From the NCBI GenBank assembly GCA_014584315.1, contig JACTNA010000014.1, positions 117,230 to 181,229 of the forward strand: DNA of 64,000 bases, written 5' to 3'. Each line of letters begins with the position of its first letter. The first letter of the stretch is position 1. Positions 8,513-16,365 of this stretch are shown here, one piece after another. Below the pieces are notes generated by a model, which was not told where the DNA came from, did no database searches, and was given only the letters and a program-made list of their open reading frames with translations. The DNA comes from Planctomycetota bacterium. Its GTDB lineage: Bacteria; Planctomycetota; Phycisphaerae; Phycisphaerales; UBA1924. Position numbers and translations under genes: made by a program.

Positions 8513-9685
8513 ATGCGCGAGGCTCGATTCGGAACCGGCATGATCGCCACGATGGTGGTTGGCGTGCTGTCCGCCTGCGTCACGACCCCGGAACCGTCGC
8601 GGCCCGCACCCGCGCCTCCCTCCGCGGAGCAGGGCGGGGGGAGCGGCTTCGAGTACCTCTGGCTGGTGACCACGCAGCCGAGCGAGGCGCGCCAGGGGCG
8701 CGACTGGTCGGCCCGTGTCGACTTCCACGGCGCGCCGATCGTGCGCGGCAGGGCGGTCATCCTGTACGCGAGGCACCTGGGCGACTTCCCCGTCGGCGGG
8801 TTGCACCAGGTCTTCGGCCGGCCCGGCGCGCTGGAGGCGCACGTCGCCAAGATCGAGTCGGACCTCGCGTGGATGATCCCCGATCCGAACTACGACGGGC
8901 TGGCCGTCATCGACTACGAGCGGTGGGACGTGATCTGGGAGCGGACGGCGAACATACCGAGCGAACTCGGTCCGGACGACCGCGACGAGGACTACCGCGA
9001 CGACTGGCGCGACTACCTGCTGTCGCGCGAGCCGGACCTCATGCAGCGTCTGTCGAGGCCGGAGCAGCGAGACTACTTCAAGCGGACGTGGGAGGAGGCG
9101 GCACGGACCTTCTTCCTGGCGACGATCAACGAGTGCAAGCGGCTGCGGCCGCGGGCCAGGTGGTCGTTCTACGGCTACCCGAGCCGGATGTACGATCGGC
9201 GTGAGACTCCCCCGGGCGTGTTCGGGTACGGGGATCTGACGCACGAAGCGTCGAGGGTGAACGACACGCTCGGGTGGCTCTGGGACGCGATGGACGCGGT
9301 CACCCCCAACGTGTACCAGCCGCGGTACACGGTGGCGGACAGGCGGCCGCGCGAAGGCGCGTCGGAGAACACGCCCGAGGAGAACCGCGAGTTCATCCGC
9401 ACGAACGTGGCCGAGGCGTTGCGCGTGGCGCGCGGCAAGCCGGTCTACGTTCACATCTGGGCGTGCTACGACCAGGCGGCCGGGCCGGGGCTGCACCGCA
9501 CGTTTGTGAACGATCTCAACATGCGCCAGCAACTGGAGGTCCCGGGCGAGGCGGGGGCGAACGGCGTCCTGATCTGGCACCACCTCGACGGCGAAGAGCG
9601 GTTCCGGGAACTGCAGTCGTACGTGCGGACGACGCTCGCGCCGATCATCCTCGACATCGAACGCAAGCGAAGCCCGGCGCGCTAG
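8513..9685 (+). CDS. GH56 hyaluronidase-like lipoprotein, copy 2
   Basis: 390 residues, a clear paralogue of the preceding gene. It begins with a lipoprotein signal (MIATMVVGVLSAC, lipobox cysteine at residue 22), so it is probably membrane-anchored, whereas copy 1 is probably free. The GH56 motifs are retained: AVILYARHLGDFP, GLAVIDYERWDVIWER (D134, E136), RPRARWSFYGYPS, LGWLWDAMDAVTPNVYQPRY, GKPVYVHIWACY and EAGANGVLIWHHL. It lacks the Gly/Asp-rich tail of copy 1. The stop codon overlaps the convergent glycosyltransferase gene by 4 bp. The shared spacing of motifs suggests tandem duplication followed by change of cellular location. Confidence 0.8.
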   Translation: MREARFGTGMIATMVVGVLSACVTTPEPSRPAPAPPSAEQGGGSGFEYLWLVTTQPSEARQGRDWSARVDFHGAPIVRGRAVILYARHLGDFPVGGLHQVFGRPGALEAHVAKIESDLAWMIPDPNYDGLAVIDYERWDVIWERTANIPSELGPDDRDEDYRDDWRDYLLSREPDLMQRLSRPEQRDYFKRTWEEAARTFFLATINECKRLRPRARWSFYGYPSRMYDRRETPPGVFGYGDLTHEASRVNDTLGWLWDAMDAVTPNVYQPRYTVADRRPREGASENTPEENREFIRTNVAEALRVARGKPVYVHIWACYDQAAGPGLHRTFVNDLNMRQQLEVPGEAGANGVLIWHHLDGEERFRELQSYVRTTLAPIILDIERKRSPAR

Positions 9686-10839
9686 CGGCCGGACGCACGA
9701 GCGTACATCGCCTCGAAGCGGGCGAGGATCGCGCCCGGTTCGAGGCGATCGAAGACCCATCGTCGGCCGGCCTCCCCCATCGAGCGGAGACGGTCGGGGT
9801 CGGCCAGCAGATCCCGCATTGCGCCCGCGATTTCTCCGGACGATGCATCGACGATGACGCCGCCGCCGGACTCCTCGAGTTCGGGCCAGGTGTCCACGCC
9901 GCGCGTCGTGATGAGGGGCGTGCCGCACGCGAGCGACTCGAACAGCACGAACCCGAAGTTCTCCTGGCTGGTGGGGAGGACGAAGAGATCGGCGGCCTGA
10001 TAGAGCGAGAGTTTGAGCGGGCCGGAAACGAACCCGATCAGGTGGACACGCGAGCCGACGCCGCGGCGCGCGACGTGCGCGCGCAGGCGGTCGAGGTACG
10101 CCGGCTCGCCGCTGCCCGCGACGAGCGCCGTCAGGTCCATGCCGGATGCGATGAGGTCCGCCGCGGCGTCGATGAGGAGCGGGACTCCCTTCTTGTAGTG
10201 GACTCGGCTGAGAAAGAGGACGGTCGGGCGCGAAGGCTCGATCTGCGGGAAACGCTCGCGCGCCGGGCCGGAACCGGGGAGCGAGCGGAAGGGCTCAAGG
10301 TCGAGGAGGTTGGGGATGACGACGCCGAGGTCGCGCGGGAACCACCGGCTCGCCTGACGCAGTTCGTCTTCGGCTGTGAGGTGGATGGCGGCCGCCCCGG
10401 CGAGGGCGCGGCGCGCGCCTGCGGCGAGGAACAGACGTTTCTTGATGGCCCGCTCGCCCATGCACCAGTCGTCGAGGGTGCCGCGGATGCTCCAGACGTA
10501 GGGGATGCCCGCGCGACGGCAGGCGGCGGCCACCTGCGTGTTCGAGGGCGTCCAGACGCCGTGGAGGTGGACGACGTCGCTCCCTCGGAGCGCCTCCCCG
10601 AGACGCCGTGCCTGCGGCGGCGTGAACAGCCCGCCGGGCAGGCCCGCGGGCGGGAGCGTGACCACCCGCGGCGTGGAAGCGTCCTCGCGCTTCCAGTCGT
10701 CGGGAGCGTCGGCGGCGTCGCAAGTCACGATGGCGACGCGGTGCCCCCGGGCGTGCAGGGCGGAGGAGAGGTCGAGCACGCCGCGCACCGGCCCGCCGCC
10801 TTCCAGCCTCAACCGGTGAAAGTAGTGCGTGATGTTCAT
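9682..10839 (-). CDS. Family 4 glycosyltransferase, copy A
   Basis: 385 residues with a GT-B architecture. The N-terminal acceptor domain has GGGPVRGVLDLSSALHARGH and VVHLHGVWTPSNT. The C-terminal Glycos_transf_1 domain has VLFLSRVHYKKGVPLLIDA and the E-x7-E donor-site pattern in ENFGFVLFESLACGTP. It would add a sugar from a nucleotide-sugar to a lipid-linked intermediate at the cytoplasmic face. It ends the run of minus-strand genes that begins with the sulfotransferase at 13909 and overlaps copy B by 4 bp. Donor and acceptor cannot be read from sequence. Confidence 0.88.
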   Translation of the reverse strand: MNITHYFHRLRLEGGGPVRGVLDLSSALHARGHRVAIVTCDAADAPDDWKREDASTPRVVTLPPAGLPGGLFTPPQARRLGEALRGSDVVHLHGVWTPSNTQVAAACRRAGIPYVWSIRGTLDDWCMGERAIKKRLFLAAGARRALAGAAAIHLTAEDELRQASRWFPRDLGVVIPNLLDLEPFRSLPGSGPARERFPQIEPSRPTVLFLSRVHYKKGVPLLIDAAADLIASGMDLTALVAGSGEPAYLDRLRAHVARRGVGSRVHLIGFVSGPLKLSLYQAADLFVLPTSQENFGFVLFESLACGTPLITTRGVDTWPELEESGGGVIVDASSGEIAGAMRDLLADPDRLRSMGEAGRRWVFDRLEPGAILARFEAMYARASGR

Positions 10840-12014
10840 CGAGGCTCCGAGCGTCGTGCCGCAGCGGTGAGTTCAGCGTACAGGCCTTCGAATCGGGCGA
10901 GCACGGCGTGGGGGTTGAGGTTCTTCGTGACCCATGCGCGGCCCGCGTTCCCCATGGCGGCGCGTCGGGCCTGGTCGTCGAGCAGTCCGTCGATGGCGTC
11001 GGCCACGGCGACGGGGTCCCGATCGACCACCTCCGCGCCTCCGCTCTCGAGCAGTTCGGGCCAGGTGTCGATGAGACGCGATGCAACGACGGGCGTGCCC
11101 GCGGCCATGGCCTCGAAAAGGACGTATCCGAAGTTCTCCTGGCTGGAGGGGAGGACGAAGATGTCGCAGGCCTGGAGCAGGCTGACCTTGAGCCGCCCGG
11201 CGACAAAGCCGACGAAGCGGACGCGGTCGTCGAGGCCGAGCGATCGGACCCGTTCCCGAAGGGATCGTTCGTACGCGGGGTCGCCGGAGCCGGCGACGAT
11301 GACCGTGCACGCGCGCCCGCGCCGACGGAGCACGTCGGCGGCGTCGATCAGGATCTCCAGCCCTTTCTTCGGGTGCAACCGGCTCAGAAACAGGACGCGC
11401 CCGCCGTCGCTTCGGAGCGCGTCAAACGAGGCGCGGGCCTCGTCGGGGCCGGGCGGGTCGAGGAAAGGCCCGAGGTCGAGGAACATGGGAATGACGACGC
11501 CGCGACCGGCGGGGAATCGCGTTCGGGACTGTTCGAGCTCGGCGGCGGCCGTGCAGTGGACCGCACCCGCGCGTTCGAGCGTGCGCCGGCCCGCCAGGGC
11601 GAGGTGGAGGGATTTCTTGAGCCGCTTCTGCGCCATGCACCAGTCGTCGAGCATGCCGTGGATGCTCACGACGTACGGCACTCCCTCGCGCCGCGCGATG
11701 GCGGCGAACTGCACGTTCGAGGGCGTCCATGCGCCGTGGAGGTGCAGCACGTCGGCGTTGCGGATCGCCTCGCGGGCGGCGTGCAGTTGTCTGCGCGTGA
11801 AGAGGCCGAGCGGCAGCGCGGGCCGATCGAGTTTCAGCAGGCGGGGCGAGCCGGTGGCTCCCGCACGCCAGGCCTCGGGCACGTCGGTACTGTCGCACGC
11901 GAGAAGCGTCACCGCGTGCCCCCGCGCGGCGAACTCCCGGCACAGGTCCATCACCGCGACGACGACGCCTCCGTCGGCCAGGCGCATCTTCAGCTCGACG
12001 TGGACGACCTTCAC
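10836..12014 (-). CDS. Family 4 glycosyltransferase, copy B
   Basis: 392 residues, paralogous to the gene just downstream: the same ACDSTDVPEAW and VLHLHGAWTPSNVQ blocks, the same GMLDDWCM region, LFLSRLHPKKGLEILIDAAD, and the donor motif ENFGYVLFEAMAAGTP. The pair looks like a tandem duplication that may add successive residues of the repeat unit. It overlaps the sulfotransferase start-side gene by 4 bp upstream and copy A by 4 bp downstream, so the three are almost certainly co-transcribed and translationally coupled. No membrane segment is evident; peripheral cytoplasmic membrane location is expected. Confidence 0.88.
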   Translation of the reverse strand: MKVVHVELKMRLADGGVVVAVMDLCREFAARGHAVTLLACDSTDVPEAWRAGATGSPRLLKLDRPALPLGLFTRRQLHAAREAIRNADVLHLHGAWTPSNVQFAAIARREGVPYVVSIHGMLDDWCMAQKRLKKSLHLALAGRRTLERAGAVHCTAAAELEQSRTRFPAGRGVVIPMFLDLGPFLDPPGPDEARASFDALRSDGGRVLFLSRLHPKKGLEILIDAADVLRRRGRACTVIVAGSGDPAYERSLRERVRSLGLDDRVRFVGFVAGRLKVSLLQACDIFVLPSSQENFGYVLFEAMAAGTPVVASRLIDTWPELLESGGAEVVDRDPVAVADAIDGLLDDQARRAAMGNAGRAWVTKNLNPHAVLARFEGLYAELTAAARRSEPR

Positions 12015-12967
12015 GATCGCGTCTCCGCCCGGGCACGCCCGGGAAAGCCGTGCCGGGCCTGGAGTTCGTTGAAGCGCACGGCCATCGCGGGAGGAAGGTC
12101 GAGCGGCGCGCCGTCGTTGCGTCGTTCAGCGGAGATCATCGCGGCGGCGGCCTCCAGCCACGACGCGGGGGCGTCCGCGCCGACGTGCGCGGCGATCAGG
12201 CGCAGCGTGCCCGAGGGGTCCGCGGTGAGTTGGGGGTAGGTGATCTCGAGCAGTCGATCGGCGAGCACGGAGCGCCAGCGGTCGGCCTCGCCGAGGCTGG
12301 TCAGCCACTCGTACGCGCCCTTCTGGGCGTCCGCCGCGAGCAGCGCGACGTCCTCGGGAAAGTAGCCGCGCGCCGGTCCTTCCTCCGCGAGGCGCTTCCA
12401 CTTGAGGTGGTCGCGTCCCCACCACTGGTTGTAGTCGGCGTGCCCGGCCATGCGGTAGGGCTGGGTGGTGGCGAGCCGGTGGATCGAGCGAGCGACGTCC
12501 ACGCCGTCCCGGACGATGTGGACCCAGCGTGCAGTGCCGCCGGTGAAGGCCTCGATCAGGCCGATGCGGTAGGCGTTGTGCGGCGTTTTCTCGATCAGGG
12601 TGGGGCGACCGGCGCGCACGCGCGCGCCGAGGATCAGACGGTCGAACCGCTCGCGCGACTCCGGCGTGGCGTCGTCGGCGTCCATGAAGAGGCGGGCCTC
12701 GCCGCGGTAGTGCAGGTTCGTCACGTCGAGGCGGCGGTCCACGTTGGCCCAGAGGTGGTACGGCTCGCGGAGGTAGCAGACGGCGGGGTGCTCGCGGAGG
12801 GCGACGCCGAGGATGGAGGTGCCGGATCGGCCGCAGCCGACGACGAAGGCGGGCGGCGCGAGGCATTCCCCCCCCCTTGGGGCGGGTCGGCGCGCCATCC
12901 GTTCGGCGCTGGCGCGGATGACGCGGAGTTTGGCGGATCGGAGCAGGGGCTTGAGGGAGTCCAGCAC
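12011..12967 (-). CDS. Sulfotransferase family protein
   Basis: 318 residues. The PAPS loop is FVVGCGRSGTSIL (about 41-53). A YLREPYHLWANVDRR block and WVHIVRDGVDVARSIHRL (3'-phosphate site, R-D-G-x-D) follow, as in the Sulfotransfer_3-like group. It lacks the C-terminal RKG-GDW signature, so it is a different type from the genes at 1061 and 19682. The stretch LIEKTPHNAYRI is conserved in polysaccharide and lipid sulfotransferases. A run of 9 C (12868-12876) encodes RGGE just before the P-loop, where slippage would abolish the enzyme. It overlaps the downstream glycosyltransferase by 4 bp. Confidence 0.85.
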   Translation of the reverse strand: MLDSLKPLLRSAKLRVIRASAERMARRPAPRGGECLAPPAFVVGCGRSGTSILGVALREHPAVCYLREPYHLWANVDRRLDVTNLHYRGEARLFMDADDATPESRERFDRLILGARVRAGRPTLIEKTPHNAYRIGLIEAFTGGTARWVHIVRDGVDVARSIHRLATTQPYRMAGHADYNQWWGRDHLKWKRLAEEGPARGYFPEDVALLAADAQKGAYEWLTSLGEADRWRSVLADRLLEITYPQLTADPSGTLRLIAAHVGADAPASWLEAAAAMISAERRNDGAPLDLPPAMAVRFNELQARHGFPGRARAETRS

Positions 12968-12982
12968 GCGCGCCTCCGGCGG

Positions 12983-13909
12983 TCAGGCGCTCACGGGCGA
13001 GGGGGTCGCGGCGTCGCCGAGCAGAGCGAGCACGTCGTCGGGGAGGTGGTACCCGTGTCGGCGCATCTCGTCCATGACGATCGGGAGGCACGTGCGCAGG
13101 ACGCCGGGGTCAAGGCGCTTCCACTTGTTCTGTCGGCCGGGATCGACCCACTCGGTCAGCGCCTTCTCGATGTCGGGCGTCATGTCGAGGCCGCAGTGCG
13201 CGAGGATGCGCGCAAAGTGCGTTCCCGGATCGGTGACGAAGTCCTCGTAGCGGACGGTGTGCACCGCGCCCGGTTCGAGCCGGGCGAGATCCTCCGCGGC
13301 GGTCTTCGAGCAGTACGCCCACTGCCGGGCGATGATCTCCTCGGTCGTGAGTCGCTTGCGGTCCTCCATGATGCCGGGATACCGGACGCCCCAGGTGGAG
13401 ACGTGCTTCTGCCGGAGCACCTTCTTGCGGAAATGGTCGACGATGAGTTTGCCGAGGTAGTAGTGCAGTTGCGACTTGGGTGTGTCGCGGATGCGACGGC
13501 GGATGTGGCGGGCGTGGATCGCGTTGTGCCATCGGAGTTCCGCGCTGGAGAGATTCGCGAGCGGCTCGCGGACGATGTAGATGAAACTGGCCTCGGGGAA
13601 GATGGCGCGGACGTACGGAATGCGGACGACGCACGCGGGCGTCTTCTCCATCACCCGGCGCCCGCCCATCTCGCGCTGGCGCTGGAGGAACCGCTTTCGG
13701 ATGTACGCGCGGACCCTGGGTGTCGCGTCCTCCTCCGTGAAGCGGTCGTGCTTGCGGGCCGGATCCGCGAAGTTCCAGATCGTCCGCTCCTCGTACCAAC
13801 TGGATACATCCGGGTGGAGGTCGAACAGCTCGCGCATCATCGTGGTGCCGGAGCGCGCGTTCCCGAAGAGGATGATGGGCGGTCTCAGTCCCGCGTCGCT
13901 CTGCCCCAT
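12983..13909 (-). CDS. Sulfotransferase family protein
   Basis: 308 residues from the ATG preceding GQSDAGLRPP; an upstream in-frame ATG at 13966 is possible but has no conserved sequence. The PAPS loop is ILFGNARSGTTMM (13-25), followed by HPDVSSWYEERTIWNF, VMEKTPACVVRIPYV and FIYIVREPLANLSSA. The central region is basic and may bind an acidic glycan. It is followed 15 bp later by the sulfotransferase at 12967, so two different sulfotransferases and two glycosyltransferases form one minus-strand transcription unit. Acceptor unknown. Confidence 0.85.
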   Translation of the reverse strand: MGQSDAGLRPPIILFGNARSGTTMMRELFDLHPDVSSWYEERTIWNFADPARKHDRFTEEDATPRVRAYIRKRFLQRQREMGGRRVMEKTPACVVRIPYVRAIFPEASFIYIVREPLANLSSAELRWHNAIHARHIRRRIRDTPKSQLHYYLGKLIVDHFRKKVLRQKHVSTWGVRYPGIMEDRKRLTTEEIIARQWAYCSKTAAEDLARLEPGAVHTVRYEDFVTDPGTHFARILAHCGLDMTPDIEKALTEWVDPGRQNKWKRLDPGVLRTCLPIVMDEMRRHGYHLPDDVLALLGDAATPSPVSA

Positions 13910-14011
13910 GACGCTCCGTCTCCTTCGGCACGGCGCACACGTGCCATGAGTCTCTCTATCGGCCAATCGTAGCGGCCGCCCAAGCCCGGCAGGGACCGGG
14001 CGGGACGGCGC

Positions 14012-14866
14012 TCACGGCGGCAGGCCCCGTTCGGCTCGCTTCATCTCGCGGACTTTGAGGACGATCTGGTACTCGTAGATGGCCTGGAGGGCGCAGTAGG
14101 TCAGGCCCGGGCCGCCGTCCAGGAACCCTCCCTGCCCGAGGTACATGTACGCGAACTTCAGCCACGGGCGGCACGGCAGCCGGAACGAGAGGTTCTTGAG
14201 TTCCAGCCGCCGGGTGTTCCTGTCTCGGCTCAGCAGGTTCGCGAGGCGTACAGGCCGCTCGCGCAGGGCCTTCATCGTCTCCGCGGCCTCGTAGGTCGAG
14301 TAGCGGTTGTGCCGCTCCAGCCACTCGCCGATCCCCTTGCTGAAGTTGTAGTGGATGAACCGCTCGCGCAGATAGCCGACCGCCCCGTCGACCACCGGCG
14401 CGGGGTTGGCGAGGCGCTCGAAGCGGATGTGCGGCGGCTGGAAGAAGCGCATGATGTTGCCGGGGGGCATGGCGCGGCGGAGCCACCGCCCCATGAAGTA
14501 GTTGCGCCGCCCGCAGTAGTAGGCGACCGGGTCGCCGCGCTCGCGCGAGCGTTCGCCCCGGTCCCACTCGTCGGCGATGGCCTCGATCTCGGCGCGGAGT
14601 TCGGGGGTCATGCGTTCGTCGGCGTCGAGGTAGAAGACCCATCGGTGCTTGAAGGGGATGTTCTCCATGGCCCAGTTCTGGTGCGGGCCGCGGCCGTCGT
14701 AGGGGCGCTCGAACCACCGGCAGCCGCGCTCGAGGGCGATGGCTTTCGTGCGGTCGCTGGAGAGGGAGTCGAGGACGACCATGTCGTCCGCGAAGGCGAC
14801 GGAGTCGAGCAGGCCGGGCAGGTTCGCCTCTTCGTTGAGGGTCTGGATGAAGATGGAGACGGGCAT
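14012..14866 (-). CDS. Family 2 glycosyltransferase, WaaE/KdtX-like
   Basis: 284 residues. The GT-A domain opens VSIFIQTLNEEANLPGLL. It continues MVVLDSLSSDRTKAIALERG and holds the metal-binding DxD in WVFYLDADERMTPEL (about 78-92). This signature is close to the LPS-core beta-glucosyltransferase WaaE group. The C-terminal half (FIHYNFSKGIGEWLERHNRYS and LKFAYMYLGQGGFLDGGPG) is characteristic of the same group and probably contacts the membrane. It would add a sugar to a growing lipid-linked chain. It is separated from the sulfotransferase gene by about 100 bp and may have its own promoter. Confidence 0.86.
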   Translation of the reverse strand: MPVSIFIQTLNEEANLPGLLDSVAFADDMVVLDSLSSDRTKAIALERGCRWFERPYDGRGPHQNWAMENIPFKHRWVFYLDADERMTPELRAEIEAIADEWDRGERSRERGDPVAYYCGRRNYFMGRWLRRAMPPGNIMRFFQPPHIRFERLANPAPVVDGAVGYLRERFIHYNFSKGIGEWLERHNRYSTYEAAETMKALRERPVRLANLLSRDRNTRRLELKNLSFRLPCRPWLKFAYMYLGQGGFLDGGPGLTYCALQAIYEYQIVLKVREMKRAERGLPP

Positions 14867-14902
14867 TCCTGTTCCGAACAGCGGGGGCGGCCCCTGAAAG
14901 GT

Positions 14903-15121
14903 TCATCGTTCCTTGCGTACGAGACGCTTCGCCTTTCGCTGGCTTGACAACACCCGCCAGACATCATGCCGTGTCATCGTCAAGCCGGTCCGGGCAATGA
15001 ACTGGACATGGAGCGACTCGAACTCCTGCGTGTACGGAAGATCGTCGACCGTTCGCCTTGAGAGCCGGTACAGTTCACGCAGCGTCTGTTTCTGGGTGTC
15101 CTTCAGTCTCAGCATCGCCAT
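14903..15121 (-). CDS. Small basic protein downstream of fic
   Basis: 72 residues, not recognised. It is basic, with a Lys/Arg-rich tail (SSQRKAKRLVRKER), and predicted to be mainly helical. It starts 12 bp after the Fic stop codon, so it is almost certainly co-transcribed with it. Possibilities are a partner or regulator of Fic, or a small nucleic-acid-binding protein. The pair interrupts a polysaccharide cluster and may have arrived as a unit. Nothing in the sequence identifies it as a known antitoxin. Confidence 0.6.
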   Translation of the reverse strand: MAMLRLKDTQKQTLRELYRLSRRTVDDLPYTQEFESLHVQFIARTGLTMTRHDVWRVLSSQRKAKRLVRKER

Positions 15122-15133
15122 GCCGCCTCCCCG

Positions 15134-16285
15134 CTACTGCACTGCGCGAATGATGTCATCCGCCACGTACACCCGGTTCCGTTGCTTGCCAGTCGCCTCG
15201 CGGAGGATGCCGGCCGCGACGAGTTTGTCCACGTTGATCTGCGCGGATCGGCGCGTCACTCCCAGAACGTCGCAGACTCGGGATACGCTTACTGCGGGAC
15301 GTGCGAAGAGCTCGTCGGCAAGGCGCAGCGGCAGCGCGGACGCCCGAGCGCCGATGAGCCTGCGACGGTATTCGTCGCGGAGTTCGACGAGCCGGGACGT
15401 CCTGTCGACGGCGTCCATCGACTGCTCGGCCACGCCGCGAAGGAAGAACTCCAACCATTCAGTCCATTTCCCTTCGCGGCTGACGACGAGCAGCCGGCTG
15501 TAGTACGCTTCGCGCTCACGCTCGAAATAGGCCGAGAGGTAAAGCAGCGGTCCGGGGAGGATTCCCTCCATGCACAGCATCAGGGTGATGAGCAGCCTCC
15601 CGATACGGCCGTTCCCGTCGAGGAAGGGGTGGATCGCCTCGAACTGGTAGTGGACCATCGCGAGCCTCACGAGCGGCGGCAGTTCGCTCTTCGTGTGCAG
15701 GTAGGACTCGAAGGCGTTGAGCGCGGGGACCAACTCGTTCGGCGGCGGCGGCACGTAGGTCGCGTGAGAGATCGACCCGCCTGGCGGCCCGATCCAGTTC
15801 TGGACCGTGCGGAACTCTCCGGGGTTCGCGCTGTTGCCGCGCACGTCCTGCATCAGAAGACGGTGCATCTCGCGCACGAGCCGAAGGCTCATCGGGAGCG
15901 TGGACAGCCGCGACAGACCGTACTCGAGCGCCCGGACGTAGTTGTAGACTTCCCTGACGTCCGCCACACGCGGTTCGGCCTCGGGAACAGCTTCGAAAAG
16001 CACAAGGTCTGACAAGGATGCCTGCGTCCCCTCGATTCTGCTCGAGAGCACTGCCTCGCGCCGCATGAACGGCCCGATGAGCAGGTGAGGATTGGGCAGG
16101 TTCAGGCCGATCCCCGCAAGCCTCCCCAACGCCCGATCCGCGGCCGAGAGCACGGTCAGAAGTGTGCTGCCCCAATCGATTCGAGGGGGCAGCGGGTCCG
16201 GGACGTAGGCCCAGCACGAGCCAAGACCGCCGCCGATGCGGACCAACCGTCCTGGGTGCCCGGGCTTGAAGGTCTCTGGGTTCAC
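15134..16285 (-). CDS. Fic family protein AMP-transferase with C-terminal winged helix
   Basis: 383 residues from a GTG start. The Fic core motif HPFLDGNGRIGR (220-231) is intact, with the catalytic His, the metal-binding Asp and both Arg. An N-terminal SSRIEG (82-87) fits the inhibitory (S/T)xxxE(G/N) helix of class II Fic proteins, so it is probably auto-inhibited. The C-terminal ~60 residues (VSVSRVCDVLGVTRRSAQINVDKLVAAGIL) form a winged helix-turn-helix. Such proteins transfer AMP to a target protein, and this class often binds its own promoter. The GTG start is chosen because homologous sequence begins at NPETFKPG and the upstream bases carry the palindrome described separately. Confidence 0.88.
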   Translation of the reverse strand: MNPETFKPGHPGRLVRIGGGLGSCWAYVPDPLPPRIDWGSTLLTVLSAADRALGRLAGIGLNLPNPHLLIGPFMRREAVLSSRIEGTQASLSDLVLFEAVPEAEPRVADVREVYNYVRALEYGLSRLSTLPMSLRLVREMHRLLMQDVRGNSANPGEFRTVQNWIGPPGGSISHATYVPPPPNELVPALNAFESYLHTKSELPPLVRLAMVHYQFEAIHPFLDGNGRIGRLLITLMLCMEGILPGPLLYLSAYFEREREAYYSRLLVVSREGKWTEWLEFFLRGVAEQSMDAVDRTSRLVELRDEYRRRLIGARASALPLRLADELFARPAVSVSRVCDVLGVTRRSAQINVDKLVAAGILREATGKQRNRVYVADDIIRAVQ

Positions 16286-16319
16286 GATTGGGTACCGGAA
16301 GTAACGCTGATGGGCGAAG

Positions 16320-16349
16320 TACGATACTCTATGGCAGATAGGTATCGTA
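16320..16349 (-). promoter_or_regulatory. Nested palindrome upstream of fic, probable operator
   Basis: tacgatac (16320-16327) and gtatcgta (16342-16349) are perfect inverted repeats. Inside them ctat (16329-16332) and atag form a second, smaller symmetric pair. The site lies 35-64 bases upstream of the fic GTG, in an unusually AT-rich stretch for this genome. It is a good candidate binding site for the winged helix at the C-terminus of Fic, but no binding has been shown. Confidence 0.55.
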
Positions 16350-16365
16350 GGATGTACTCTCTTGC

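Noticed and set aside
7088..9685. Polysaccharide lyase family 8 hyaluronidase (the usual bacterial type)
   Set aside because: No PL8 architecture (about 750 residues, Asn/His/Tyr centre); block order and D-x-E match GH56 instead.
14903..16285. Phd/Doc-type toxin-antitoxin module
   Set aside because: The Fic protein has its own inhibitory helix and winged helix, is much longer than Doc, and the small gene is downstream and basic with no Phd-like features.
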